A program made the translations under genes and the position numbers. Positions 1 to 10,619 of a stretch of DNA of 13,639 nucleotides are shown piece by piece. How positions within the stretch are numbered: position 1 is the stretch's first letter; each line of letters opens with the position of its first letter. Source of the stretch: Holophagales bacterium UBA5704. GTDB lineage: Bacteria > Acidobacteriota > Thermoanaerobaculia > Multivoradales > UBA5704. Under the pieces are notes generated by a model that was not told where the DNA came from, did no database searches, and was given only the letters and a program-made list of their open reading frames with translations. Where the stretch lies: positions 1-13,639 of the forward strand of contig DIHE01000113.1 of NCBI GenBank assembly GCA_002420005.1, read 5' to 3'.

Positions 1-3000
1 CCCTGGTCCTGCGGGTGCGGCTCGACGGCGACCCGGAATTCCGGCGCGTGCTGGCGTCGGCGCGCCAGACGGCGCTCGCCGCCTTCGCGCACCAGGACCT
101 GCCGTTCGAGGCGCTCGTCGAGGAGCTGCGGCCACAGCGCGACCTGTCGCGCGCCCCGCTGGTGCAGGCGATGCTCTCGCTGGGGGGGGCCGCGCCGGAG
201 CGGCCGCTCGGCGGCGGCCTCCGCCTCGCGCACCTGCCTTCGCCCGAGAAGACGACGGCGAAGCTCGACCTCTCCCTGGGGGCGACCGAGCTCACCGGAG
301 GCGAGGGAGAGGACGGAGGGCAGAGCCTGCTGCTCGGGCTGGAGTACGCAACCGACCTCTTCACCGCGACGGCCGCGGAACGGCTCCTCGCGCACTTCGC
401 GACGCTCCTCGGCGGCGCCGCGGAGGCGCCGGATCTGCCGCTCTCCTGCCTGCCGCTCCTCTCGGCGCCCGAGCGCCACCAGCTCGTCGCGGAGTGGAAC
501 GACACGGCGTCGGGCTTCCCGCTCCAGAGCGTGCACGGCCTGTTCGAGGAGCAGGCCTCCTTGCGGCCGGACGCGATCGCCGTGTCGTGGGAAGCGGGCG
601 CGCTCACCTACGGCGCGCTCGACCGGCGCTCCGGCGAGATCGCCCGGCACCTCCGGCGGCTGGGGGTCGCGCCCGATGCGGGCACCGCGCGGGTGGGGCT
701 CGTCACCGAGCGCTCGCCGGAGATGGTGGCGGCCCTCCTGGGCATCCTGAAGGCGGGCGCCGGCTACCTGCCGCTCGACCCCACCTACCCGCGCGAGCGG
801 CTGGCGTTGCTGCTGGCGGACGCGGCGCCTGCGGCCGTGGTGGGGCCGCGGCGCCTGCTGGCGGCTCTCCCCGAGGTTCCCGATGGGGCGCCCCGCCTGG
901 CGCTCGAAGACACCATCCGCGAGCTCGAGGCCGCGCCCACCGTCCCGCGGAGAGCCGATGTGCCGTCGTCAGCCCTCGCCTACGTGCTCTACACCTCGGG
1001 CTCGACCGGCGCGCCCAAGGGAGTCGAGGTCAGCCATCGTGCGGTGGTGCGGCTGGTGCGCGAGACGGGCTACGCGGCGTTCGGCCTCGGCGAGGTCTTT
1101 CTCCAGGCGGCACCGATGTCCTTCGACGCGGCGACCTTCGAAATCTGGGGACCGCTCCTCCACGGTGGCCGCCTGGCTCTCCTGCCGCCCGGGCCGTTCA
1201 CGCCGGCCGACATCGGCGCGGCGGTGGCGCGCCACGGGGTGACGACGCTCTGGCTGACGGCCGGCCTCTTCCATCTCGCGGTCGAGGAGGGGCTCGCTCC
1301 GCTCGGCGGTCTGCGCCAGCTCCTCGCCGGCGGCGACGTCCTGTCGCACTCCCACGTGCTGCGGGCGCTCGCGGCCTTGCCGGGCGTCGACCTCGTCAAC
1401 GGCTACGGCCCGACGGAGAACACGACCTTCTCGACCACCCACCGGCTGCGCGGTGGGCTCGCGGCCGGCGAGGCGTCGGTACCGATCGGGCGGCCGATCT
1501 CCGGCAGCCGCGCCTACGTGCTCGACCGCTCGCTCGCGCCGCTGCCGGTCGCCTGTGTCGGGGAGCTCTACGTGGGCGGCGTCGGCGTGGCGCGCGGCTA
1601 CCTCGGCCATCCGGCGCCGACCGCCGAGCGCTTCCTGCCGGATCCGTTCGCGGGAGACCCACGAGGCCCACAACAGGGAGACAACCGGCTCTATCGCACG
1701 GGCGATCTCGCGCGGTGGCGGCCGGACGGGACGCTCGACTTCCTCGGCCGGGCGGACTTCCAGGTGAAGGTGCGCGGCTTCCGCGTCGAGCCCGGGGAGG
1801 TGGAGGGCGCGCTCCTCGGCCATCCGGGGGTGCGCGAGGCGGTGGTGACCGCGGCGAAGGACGCGGCGGGGGGCCACCGTCTGGTCGCCTGGTACGTGCC
1901 GGAAGGCGCGGACGGGCCGGCGCCGGCCGCGCTGCGCAGCCGCCTCCGCGAGAGCCTGCCGGAGCACATGGTGCCGTCGCTCTTCGTGCCCTTGGCGGAG
2001 CTGCCGCTCAACGCCAACGGCAAGGTCGACCGGCGGGCGCTGCCGGAGCCCGAGGCGCAATGGGCCGGCGAGCCGGGGGACGCACAACGGACGCCGCCGC
2101 GCCATCCCGTCGAGGAGGTGATCGCCGGGATCTGGGAGGATCTGCTCGGCCCGGGCCCCCTGGGCCAGCCGGTCGGCGTCGACGACGACTTCTTCCACCT
2201 CGGCGGCCATTCGCTCCTCGTCATCCGCCTGCTGTCGCGCCTGCGCCAGGCCTTCGGCGCCGATCTGCCGGTCCAGCGGGTGTTCGCAGCGCCGACGGTC
2301 GCCGGCCTCGCCGCGGCGGTGGCGGAGATCCTCGCGGCCGGCCGGCGGGAGGAGGCGCTGCCGCCGCTGCCTCCGATCACCCCGCTCCCGAGCCGGGAGG
2401 GCCTGCTGCCGCTGTCCTACCCGCAGCGGCGGCTCTGGTTCATGGACCGCCTGGCGCCGGAGAGCCCGACCTACAACATCCCCTCGGGCTACCTCCTGCG
2501 CGGGCCGTTCGCGCCCGCGGCCCTCGCCGCCGCCCTGGCCGAGGTCGTGCGCCGCCACGAGGTGCTGCGCACGCGGATCGTCGCCGTCGCGCACGGCGAG
2601 GCCGGGCAGGAGGTCGGCCCGCCGCCACCGGCAACCCCGCTGCCGCTCGCCGACCTCTCCGGCCTGCCGCCGGAGCGCCGGGCGGCGGAGCTCGCCGCGC
2701 TCGCCGGCCGCGAGGCCTGCCGCGGCTTCGACCTCCGGCGCGACCCGATGCTGCGCTCCACGCTGGTGCGGCTGGAGGAGGACGAGCATGCCTTCCTCCT
2801 CACCCTCCATCACATCGCGTCGGACGGCTGGTCCGAGGGAGTGCTGCGGCGCGAGCTGTCGGCCCTCTATGCCGCGGCGCTGGCGGGAGAGCCGTCGCCG
2901 CTCGCCCCGCCCCCCCTCCAGTACGCCGATTTCGCCGCCTGGCAGCGCGCCTGGCCGGAGGAGGCGCTGGCGGCACAGCTCGCCCACTGGAAGGAGCGGC

Positions 3001-5651
3001 TCGCCGGCACGCCGGCGCTCACCCTCCCCGCCGACCGCCCGCGTCCGCCGATCGCGAGCTTCCGCGGCGACTCCCTGCGGCTCGACCTGCCGCCGGAGCT
3101 CGCCGGGGCCCTCCGCCGCCTGGCGCGGCGCGGCCAGTCCACCCTCTTCATGACCGTCCTTGCCGCCTGGACCGCGCTCCTCCAGCGCCTCGCCGGGCAG
3201 ACCGACTTCGCCGTCGGCACGCCGGTCGCGAACCGCACCCGGCCGGAGCTGGAGCCGCTCCTCGGCGTCTTCCTCAACATGCTCGCCCTGCGCACGGACG
3301 GCGGCGGCGATCCGAGCTTCGCCGAGCTCCTGGCGCGGGTGCGGCACACGGCCCTGGCGGCGTACGATCACGCCGACGTCCCCTTCGAGCGCATCGTGGA
3401 CGAGGTCCACGTCGAGCGCGACCGCAGCCGCCAGCCGCTGGTGCAGACGATGCTCGCGCTCAACAGCACGCCGGGGGAGTCGTTCGCCCTGCGCGGTCTC
3501 GCGGTCGAGCCGCTCGACACGTCCGTCGGGGTCTCCCGCTTCGACCTGAGCCTCGGCCTTTCCGACCAGGGCGGAAAGCTCGGCGGGGGGCTCGAATACA
3601 GCACCGACCTCTTCGACCGCACCACGATGGAGCGCCTCGCCGGCCACTTCCTCCGCCTGCTCGCGGCGGTGGCGGACGACCCGTCGCGCCGCGTGGCGGA
3701 GATCGAGCTGCTCTCGCCGGCCGAGCGGCAGCAGGTGAGCATCGAGCTGAACGACACGGCGGCGGACCTCTCGGCGGTGTTCGGCGATTCCGAGCCCCTG
3801 CTGCACCGTTGGATCGAGCGGCAGGCGGCGCGGACGCCGGGCGCCACGGCGGTCGTCGGCGAAAGCGCATCGCTCACCTGGCGCGAGCTCGACGCCCGCG
3901 CCAACCGTCTGGCCCGCCGCCTGCGCCGGATGGGGGTGCGGGTCGACGAGCCGGTCGCGATCTGCGCCGAGCGTTCGCCGGCCCTCGTCGTGGGTCTTCT
4001 CGCCATCCTGAAGGCCGGCGGCGCCTACCTGCCGCTCGACCCGTCCTATCCGCCGGAGCGGCTGGCCTTCATGATCGAGGACGGGCTCGGCGGCCTCGCG
4101 AAGCCGGTGCTCCTGGCGCAGGTCGACGTCCTCGCCGCGTCGGTGGCGGGCGCCGGCGCCCGCCTGGTCGATCTCGATGCTGCTTGCGGCCCGGCGACCG
4201 GCCCGGCGGGCGCCGACGACCCCCTGCTGGCCCCGCTGGAGGGCGGTGCGGGTCCCGACAACCTCGCCTACGTCATCTACACCTCGGGCTCGACGGGGCG
4301 GCCGAAGGGCGTCATGAGCACCCACCGCGGCATCGTCAACCGGCTCGCCTGGGGGCAGCGGGCCTACGGCCTCACGCCCGAAGACCGCGTGCTGCAGAAA
4401 ACCCCCGTCTCCTTCGACGTCTCGGTCTGGGAGCTGTTCTGGCCGCTCGCCGTCGGTGCGCGGCTGGTGCTGGCGCGGCCGGGGGGCCACCGCGATCCGG
4501 CCTACCTGATGCGGCGGATCGAGGAGCAGGAGGTGACGACGGTCCACTTCGTGCCGTCGATGCTGCAGGTCTTCCTCGCCCAGCCCGGCCTCGACCGCTG
4601 CCGTTCGGTGCGGCGGGTGATGTCGAGCGGCGAGGCGCTGCCGGCCGAGCTGGCGGCACGTTTCCACGAGATGCTCGCCGGTGCGCTCGAGCTGCACAAC
4701 CTCTACGGTCCCACCGAGGCGTCGGTCGAAGTGACGGCGCACCGGACGCTGCCGGGTCCGGCACGGCGCACGGTCCCCATCGGCCGCCCGATCGCGAACC
4801 TGGGACTCTGGCTGCTCGACCGGGAGCTGCAGCCGGTGCCCCTGGGGGTGCCCGGCGCGCTCTACATCGGCGGGACGGGCCTCGCGCGCGGCTACCTCCG
4901 CCGGCCCGGCCTGACGGCGGAGCGCTTCATCCCCCATCCGCTGGGCGGACCCGGCGAGCGGCTCTACCGGACGGGCGACCTGGCGCGCTTCGCGGCCGAC
5001 GGTGAGATCGAGTTCCTCGGCCGCACCGACGACCAGTTGAAGCTGCGCGGCTTCCGCATCGAGCCGGGGGAGATCGAGGCGGCGCTGACCGGCCTTCCGA
5101 CGGTTCGCGAGGCGGTGGTGGTGGCGCGGGAGGTGGGGCCGGGAGAGGTGCGGCTCGCCGCCTGGGTGGTGCCGGCGGGACCGGGACCCGGGCCGGAGGC
5201 GGGGGAGCTGCGCGACGCCCTCCGCCGCGTCCTGCCGGAGCACATGGTGCCCGCCGACTTTGCGCTCGTCGACGCCTTGCCGCTCACCCCGAGCGGCAAG
5301 GTGGACCGCGGCGCCCTGCGCGGCCGCCTCCCGGCCGGCGAGCCGGCGTCCGCGGCCGAGCCCGGCGACGATCTGGAGACCGAGATCGAGGAGATCGTCG
5401 CGGGCATCTGGAAAGACCTCCTGCGGCGCGAGACGATCGGCCGCGACGACAACCTCTTCGACCTGGGGGCGCACTCGATCCTCGCCATCGAGTTCACCTC
5501 CCGCGTCTTCGACGCCCTGGATCTCGAGATCCCCCTGCGCCTCCCCTTCGACTTCCCCACCGTCCGCCGGCTCGGGGCGGCGATCCAGGATCTCCTGATC
5601 GAGCAGATCGACAACCTGACCGACGAAGAGGCCGAGCTTCTGGCGGAGTAG
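1..5651 (+). CDS. Nonribosomal peptide synthetase, C-terminal part (C-A-T-C-A-T, no thioesterase)
   Basis: The reading frame is open from the first base and begins inside a condensation domain, so the gene is 5'-truncated by the window. Residues are numbered from the in-frame GTG at 15, which is not the true start. Domains in order: C-terminal half of a condensation domain (1-155, with AHQDLPFEALV); A1 (about 165-675, TSGSTGAPKG near 327, YRTGDL, NGKVDR with K670); T1 (phosphopantetheine serine S733 in LGGHS); C2 (about 797-1255, HHIASDG at 932-938, LCL-like); A2 (about 1275-1765, TSGSTGRPKG at 1423, K1762); T2 (S1821 in LGAHS). It ends with a short acidic tail, NLTDEEAELLAE. No epimerase, thioesterase or reductase follows. 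By family knowledge it activates amino acids as adenylates and condenses them on carrier thioesters in the cytoplasm. The predicted C-terminal order is -Val-Ser. Two genes follow tightly and look co-transcribed. Confidence 0.97.
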   Translation, partial: LVLRVRLDGDPEFRRVLASARQTALAAFAHQDLPFEALVEELRPQRDLSRAPLVQAMLSLGGAAPERPLGGGLRLAHLPSPEKTTAKLDLSLGATELTGGEGEDGGQSLLLGLEYATDLFTATAAERLLAHFATLLGGAAEAPDLPLSCLPLLSAPERHQLVAEWNDTASGFPLQSVHGLFEEQASLRPDAIAVSWEAGALTYGALDRRSGEIARHLRRLGVAPDAGTARVGLVTERSPEMVAALLGILKAGAGYLPLDPTYPRERLALLLADAAPAAVVGPRRLLAALPEVPDGAPRLALEDTIRELEAAPTVPRRADVPSSALAYVLYTSGSTGAPKGVEVSHRAVVRLVRETGYAAFGLGEVFLQAAPMSFDAATFEIWGPLLHGGRLALLPPGPFTPADIGAAVARHGVTTLWLTAGLFHLAVEEGLAPLGGLRQLLAGGDVLSHSHVLRALAALPGVDLVNGYGPTENTTFSTTHRLRGGLAAGEASVPIGRPISGSRAYVLDRSLAPLPVACVGELYVGGVGVARGYLGHPAPTAERFLPDPFAGDPRGPQQGDNRLYRTGDLARWRPDGTLDFLGRADFQVKVRGFRVEPGEVEGALLGHPGVREAVVTAAKDAAGGHRLVAWYVPEGADGPAPAALRSRLRESLPEHMVPSLFVPLAELPLNANGKVDRRALPEPEAQWAGEPGDAQRTPPRHPVEEVIAGIWEDLLGPGPLGQPVGVDDDFFHLGGHSLLVIRLLSRLRQAFGADLPVQRVFAAPTVAGLAAAVAEILAAGRREEALPPLPPITPLPSREGLLPLSYPQRRLWFMDRLAPESPTYNIPSGYLLRGPFAPAALAAALAEVVRRHEVLRTRIVAVAHGEAGQEVGPPPPATPLPLADLSGLPPERRAAELAALAGREACRGFDLRRDPMLRSTLVRLEEDEHAFLLTLHHIASDGWSEGVLRRELSALYAAALAGEPSPLAPPPLQYADFAAWQRAWPEEALAAQLAHWKERLAGTPALTLPADRPRPPIASFRGDSLRLDLPPELAGALRRLARRGQSTLFMTVLAAWTALLQRLAGQTDFAVGTPVANRTRPELEPLLGVFLNMLALRTDGGGDPSFAELLARVRHTALAAYDHADVPFERIVDEVHVERDRSRQPLVQTMLALNSTPGESFALRGLAVEPLDTSVGVSRFDLSLGLSDQGGKLGGGLEYSTDLFDRTTMERLAGHFLRLLAAVADDPSRRVAEIELLSPAERQQVSIELNDTAADLSAVFGDSEPLLHRWIERQAARTPGATAVVGESASLTWRELDARANRLARRLRRMGVRVDEPVAICAERSPALVVGLLAILKAGGAYLPLDPSYPPERLAFMIEDGLGGLAKPVLLAQVDVLAASVAGAGARLVDLDAACGPATGPAGADDPLLAPLEGGAGPDNLAYVIYTSGSTGRPKGVMSTHRGIVNRLAWGQRAYGLTPEDRVLQKTPVSFDVSVWELFWPLAVGARLVLARPGGHRDPAYLMRRIEEQEVTTVHFVPSMLQVFLAQPGLDRCRSVRRVMSSGEALPAELAARFHEMLAGALELHNLYGPTEASVEVTAHRTLPGPARRTVPIGRPIANLGLWLLDRELQPVPLGVPGALYIGGTGLARGYLRRPGLTAERFIPHPLGGPGERLYRTGDLARFAADGEIEFLGRTDDQLKLRGFRIEPGEIEAALTGLPTVREAVVVAREVGPGEVRLAAWVVPAGPGPGPEAGELRDALRRVLPEHMVPADFALVDALPLTPSGKVDRGALRGRLPAGEPASAAEPGDDLETEIEEIVAGIWKDLLRRETIGRDDNLFDLGAHSILAIEFTSRVFDALDLEIPLRLPFDFPTVRRLGAAIQDLLIEQIDNLTDEEAELLAE
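510..2060 (+). other. Adenylation domain A1, valine-type pocket
   Basis: Aligned by eye to the GrsA phenylalanine-activating domain, the ten specificity positions read D371, A372, F375, W413, L437, G439, G463, T471, F472 and K670, giving DAFWLGGTFK. From memory this differs from the classical valine code DAFWIGGTFK only by Leu for Ile at one position, so Val (possibly Ile or Leu) is predicted. Between the A6 (GELYVGG) and A7 (YRTGDL) motifs this domain carries a loop, DPRGPQQGDN, about seven residues longer than in A2. The loop is bounded by a direct nucleotide repeat. Confidence 0.85.
3800..5330 (+). other. Adenylation domain A2, serine-type pocket
   Basis: The aligned specificity residues are D1468, V1469, W1472, H1511, M1536, S1538, L1563, V1571, E1572 and K1762, giving DVWHMSLVEK. 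Serine-activating domains such as EntF have, from memory, DVWH-[FLM]-SL-[VI]-DK. Only the ninth position (E for D) is unusual, so serine is the likely substrate. The core motifs TSGSTG, YGPTE, GELY-like GALYIGG, YRTGDL and SGKVDR are all intact. Confidence 0.87.
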
Positions 5652-5653
5652 AC

Positions 5654-6442
5654 ATGACCCACGACGTCCCCCTCTTCGAATTCGATCCGGAGATTCCGGC
5701 GCTGATCGAGCCCCGCCACACGATCACCACGGCCTTGCTGCCGGAATTGGCGGTGGCGTGTTTTTTCAAGGACGTCATCGACGACGTCGTCCTGCGCGAC
5801 AACCTGGTCCCGCTGACCGCGCAGCAGAGCGAGATGGGGCAGCACCCCATCTATGAGATCACCTATCGCAAGCGCCGCATCGCCATCTTTCATGCGGGCA
5901 CCGGGGCGCCCTTGTCCGCGGGACTGCTCGAGGGGGTGATCGCGCATGGCGCCAAAGTGATCATCGCCTGCGGCGGCGCCGGAGTGCTCGATCCGGCGAT
6001 CCCCTTGGGGCAGATCATCGTTCCGACCGCCGCGATTCGTGACGAGGGCACCTCGTATCACTACCTCCCGCCCGGACGCGAGGTGGCGGCGCATCCCCGC
6101 GGTCTCGAGATCCTCCGGGAGGTGCTCGAGAGCCAGGGCCATGAATATCTGCTCGGCAAGACCTGGACGACCGACGCCATCTTCCGCGAGACCCGTTCCA
6201 AAATCCAGGCGAGGCGGGCCGAGGGGGCGATCACCGTGGAGATGGAAGCCGCCGCGCTCTTCGCCGTCGGCGCCTTCCGCAACGTCCTCGTGGCCCAGCT
6301 TCTCTATGCGGGAGACAACGTCGGAGGCGACAGCTGGGACCATCGAGATTGGAGCGCGCAGAGATCGATCCGCAAGTCGCTCTTCTTTCTCGCCTGCGAG
6401 GCCTGCTGCGAGGCGCCGAGTGGCGGGAAAGGAGACCTGTGA
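5654..6442 (+). CDS. Nucleoside phosphorylase-family (PNP/UDP) protein in the NRPS operon
   Basis: 262 aa. The ATG lies 2 bp after the NRPS stop, with a GGAG inside the NRPS 3' end, so translation is probably coupled. Family features visible: the glycine-rich HAGTGAP segment, CGGAGVLDP, the loop RDEGTSYHYLPP (from R129), and E196-M197-E198 in VEMEAAALFAVG. The last is the signature that binds ribose in uridine phosphorylases and MTA/SAH nucleosidases. Length is normal for the family and there is no signal peptide or membrane segment, so it should be cytoplasmic. Family members cleave N-glycosidic bonds by phosphorolysis or hydrolysis. Substrate and role in peptide biosynthesis cannot be read from sequence. 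Possibilities are nucleoside or SAM-by-product salvage, making a (deoxy)ribose-derived unit, or a repurposed tailoring step. It overlaps the next gene by 4 bp (GTGA). The fold assignment is firm and the function open. Confidence 0.9.
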   Translation: MTHDVPLFEFDPEIPALIEPRHTITTALLPELAVACFFKDVIDDVVLRDNLVPLTAQQSEMGQHPIYEITYRKRRIAIFHAGTGAPLSAGLLEGVIAHGAKVIIACGGAGVLDPAIPLGQIIVPTAAIRDEGTSYHYLPPGREVAAHPRGLEILREVLESQGHEYLLGKTWTTDAIFRETRSKIQARRAEGAITVEMEAAALFAVGAFRNVLVAQLLYAGDNVGGDSWDHRDWSAQRSIRKSLFFLACEACCEAPSGGKGDL

Positions 6443-7449
6443 CGACTCTCGACACCCCGGCCGGCCGCCTGCCGCCTCTGCACGATGTCCGGGGGATCTA
6501 TGCCGAGCTGCGCCGGCGGAACCTCGTCGATCCTCTGCGCGCGCTCCAGCGGCCCAGCACCTTCCGATCTCTGGCCGCCTTCGGGTTCGACTGGGCCTGC
6601 ATCCTCGCCGCGTGGGCTCTCGTCCTCCGGGCTCCGCTGCCTCTCGCCGTGCTCACCGTACCGCTCGCCGTGCTGCTCATCGGGGCCCGCCAGCGGGCGC
6701 TCGGCAACCTGCTCCACGAGGCGGGGCACAAGATGCTCTGCGTCTCGCGTCGTCTCAACGACCATCTGGCGAATCTCGCGGTCGGCCTCCCCACCCTCTC
6801 GCCGGTGCGGTGCTATCGGGCGAAGCATCTCAAGCACCACGCCCATCTGGGGGTCGCCGAGAGCGATCCGGACTTCATCCACGCCGAGGAAGACCTCCAG
6901 GGGACGGCCTGGAGCCTGTTCGCCCGGCATGTCTTCGATCGCGGGATGTTTCTCTCCAATCTGTGCGGCAACTGGGGCTCGCTCGTAGCGCAGGAGCGCG
7001 TGGCGGCGGCCGTGTGGTGGGCGCTGCTGCTCGGCGCTCTGGCGCTCGCGGCGGGGCCTGCCGGCGCCCTGGTCTTCGCCGGGCTCTGGATCGTGGCCCG
7101 GATGACGGTGTTCCACGGCATCACCGTCTTTCGCGAGATCTCGGATCACGTCGGGTTGCAACCCGGCTCCGTCCTGGGGTTCACGCGCAACAGTCCGCAG
7201 GAGCCGGTGCTCAGCTTCTTCCTGCATCCGCACGAGAACAACTACCACCTCACGCACCATCTCGCCCCGACGGTGCCCTTCCACCGGTTGCGCGCGGCGC
7301 ACAAGATTTTCCTGCAGGTGCCCGAGTATGCCGCCGCGCACCAGTGCGACCGCTATTTCTCCGGCCGCCGATCGGTCATCGCCTGCTGGGTTCGCCGCTG
7401 CCTGCGCTGGCACCGCGCCGGGACGTCGGGCACCGGCGCCGGCGGATGA
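6439..7449 (+). CDS. Membrane-bound fatty-acid-desaturase-like di-iron oxygenase
   Basis: 336 aa from the GTG at 6439, which overlaps the preceding TGA (GTGA) and has AAAGGAG ending 4 nt upstream. An in-frame ATG at 6349 lies inside the preceding gene and lacks such a site. The three histidine boxes of the integral-membrane desaturase/hydroxylase family are present: HEAGH (93-97), HLKHH (130-134, continuing AH) and HLTHH (270-274, preceded by HPHENNY). The hydrophobic spans flank them as expected: about 48-85 (WACILAAWALVL, then LAVLTVPLAVLLIG) and about 190-220 (WWALLLGALALAAG, then ALVFAGLWIV). By family knowledge it uses a di-iron centre, O2 and an electron donor to desaturate or hydroxylate an acyl chain at the membrane. 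Coupling to the NRPS suggests it acts on the peptide, its acyl group or a carrier-bound residue; this is inference. The gene ends exactly where the convergent permease gene ends. Confidence 0.9.
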   Translation: MTTLDTPAGRLPPLHDVRGIYAELRRRNLVDPLRALQRPSTFRSLAAFGFDWACILAAWALVLRAPLPLAVLTVPLAVLLIGARQRALGNLLHEAGHKMLCVSRRLNDHLANLAVGLPTLSPVRCYRAKHLKHHAHLGVAESDPDFIHAEEDLQGTAWSLFARHVFDRGMFLSNLCGNWGSLVAQERVAAAVWWALLLGALALAAGPAGALVFAGLWIVARMTVFHGITVFREISDHVGLQPGSVLGFTRNSPQEPVLSFFLHPHENNYHLTHHLAPTVPFHRLRAAHKIFLQVPEYAAAHQCDRYFSGRRSVIACWVRRCLRWHRAGTSGTGAGG

Positions 7450-9849
<2,400 letters not shown>

Positions 9850-9953
9850 GAGAGACCTCAAGGAGCATCGGTAATCGCTGAAGGGGCCGTCTTGTCAGCC
9901 AAGAACAGAGAGAAGGCCCCCATAACCGGCAAGAGTCTACCGTGTGAGCAGCC

Positions 9954-10388
9954 TCAGCTCCCCTGGCTGGGCGCGAACGGATTTTCGATGGTCAGGGTCC
10001 CGAATGTGCGTCGGTCTTGCATGTCCTCGCTGAAGAGCTTGGAGCAGTTCCCCTCCAGGGCCGCCTGGATGATCAGGGCGTCCCAGAACGAAACGACGGC
10101 GGTCTGGTGCAAGCGGACTGCCCGGACCACCGTGTCGCCGATGACCGGAACCAGGGAGAACGAGCTGAAATGGGAGACCGCCGCCAGGGCGGCCTCCGGG
10201 GAGACCGGCCGGCCCAGCTTGCGGGTCACCGTCACATAAAACTCCTGGAGCACCTGGGGGCTGAGAACGATGCGCCCTGCCCGGGCATGCTCGCTGAAGA
10301 GCTTTTTCGCCTGGGCTTGCTTGGCCGGTGCATCCTCGTCGAAGAGATAGACCAGGACGTTGGTGTCAAAGAACGCCCTACCGCTCAT
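9954..10388 (-). CDS. vapC: PIN-domain ribonuclease toxin (VapC-like)
   Basis: 144 aa starting MSGRAFFDTNVLVYLFDED. The ATG at 10388 overlaps the 3' end of the antitoxin gene by 11 bp, which supports this start; a longer open frame to 10496 would run deep into the antitoxin. The acidic residues that bind Mg2+ in PIN nucleases are all present: D8 (FFDTN), E49 (VLQEFY), D103 (SFWDALI) and D122 (FSEDMQD). Length is typical. By family knowledge such proteins cleave RNA, often tRNA or rRNA, and are neutralised by the protein made from the partner gene. It is the second gene of a two-gene operon. The next gene on the same strand, the permease, starts 104 bp downstream. Confidence 0.92.
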   Translation of the reverse strand: MSGRAFFDTNVLVYLFDEDAPAKQAQAKKLFSEHARAGRIVLSPQVLQEFYVTVTRKLGRPVSPEAALAAVSHFSSFSLVPVIGDTVVRAVRLHQTAVVSFWDALIIQAALEGNCSKLFSEDMQDRRTFGTLTIENPFAPSQGS

Positions 10389-10608
10389 GCAGCTCGTCCC
10401 GCGTCCAGCGACGCTCTCCCCGGCCGCTGCGCGATTGGCTGGACAACCGCAGGATCTCGTCCGTCGCCTGATCCCAGATACTCCCGACGGCTGCAAAGGC
10501 CACCAGGTAGTCGCGCAGGATGGTATTGACCGAAGTGTCCTGCTCCAGAGCGCGCAGTCGCGCGCGACGCAGGATCTCGTCGTCCAGAGTGATCGTCAGG
10601 TTCGCCAT
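10378..10608 (-). CDS. vapB: Ribbon-helix-helix antitoxin partner of the PIN toxin
   Basis: 76 aa from the ATG at 10608. The N-terminal part MANLTITLDDEILRRARLRA followed by a second helix, TSVNTILRDYLVAF, fits a CopG/Arc-type ribbon-helix-helix DNA-binding domain. The charged tail (RSGRGERRWTRDELHER) is the likely toxin-binding segment. GGGAGG sits 11 nt upstream of the ATG. A GTG at 10620 in frame would abut that same GGAGG and is not a usable start. The gene overlaps the toxin by 11 bp and lies behind a 37-bp inverted repeat that overlaps its ribosome-binding site and probable -10, consistent with autorepression. Confidence 0.88.
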   Translation of the reverse strand: MANLTITLDDEILRRARLRALEQDTSVNTILRDYLVAFAAVGSIWDQATDEILRLSSQSRSGRGERRWTRDELHER

Positions 10609-10619
10609 GTGAAAAGACA

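Noticed and set aside
494..5005. Long open frames overlapping the NRPS gene on both strands (1503 aa on +, 1501 aa on - at 969-5474)
   Set aside because: They are Arg/Ala/Gly/Pro- or charge-rich translations with no domain motifs. In very GC-rich DNA the alternative frames stay open; the NRPS frame has every catalytic motif.
6349..6438. In-frame ATG 90 bp upstream of the desaturase start
   Set aside because: It lies within the phosphorylase gene without a ribosome-binding site; the GTG at 6439 has AAAGGAG and the classic GTGA overlap.
10389..10496. N-terminal extension of the minus-strand PIN toxin
   Set aside because: The extra residues are antitoxin-gene DNA read in the wrong frame; the PIN fold begins just after the ATG at 10388.
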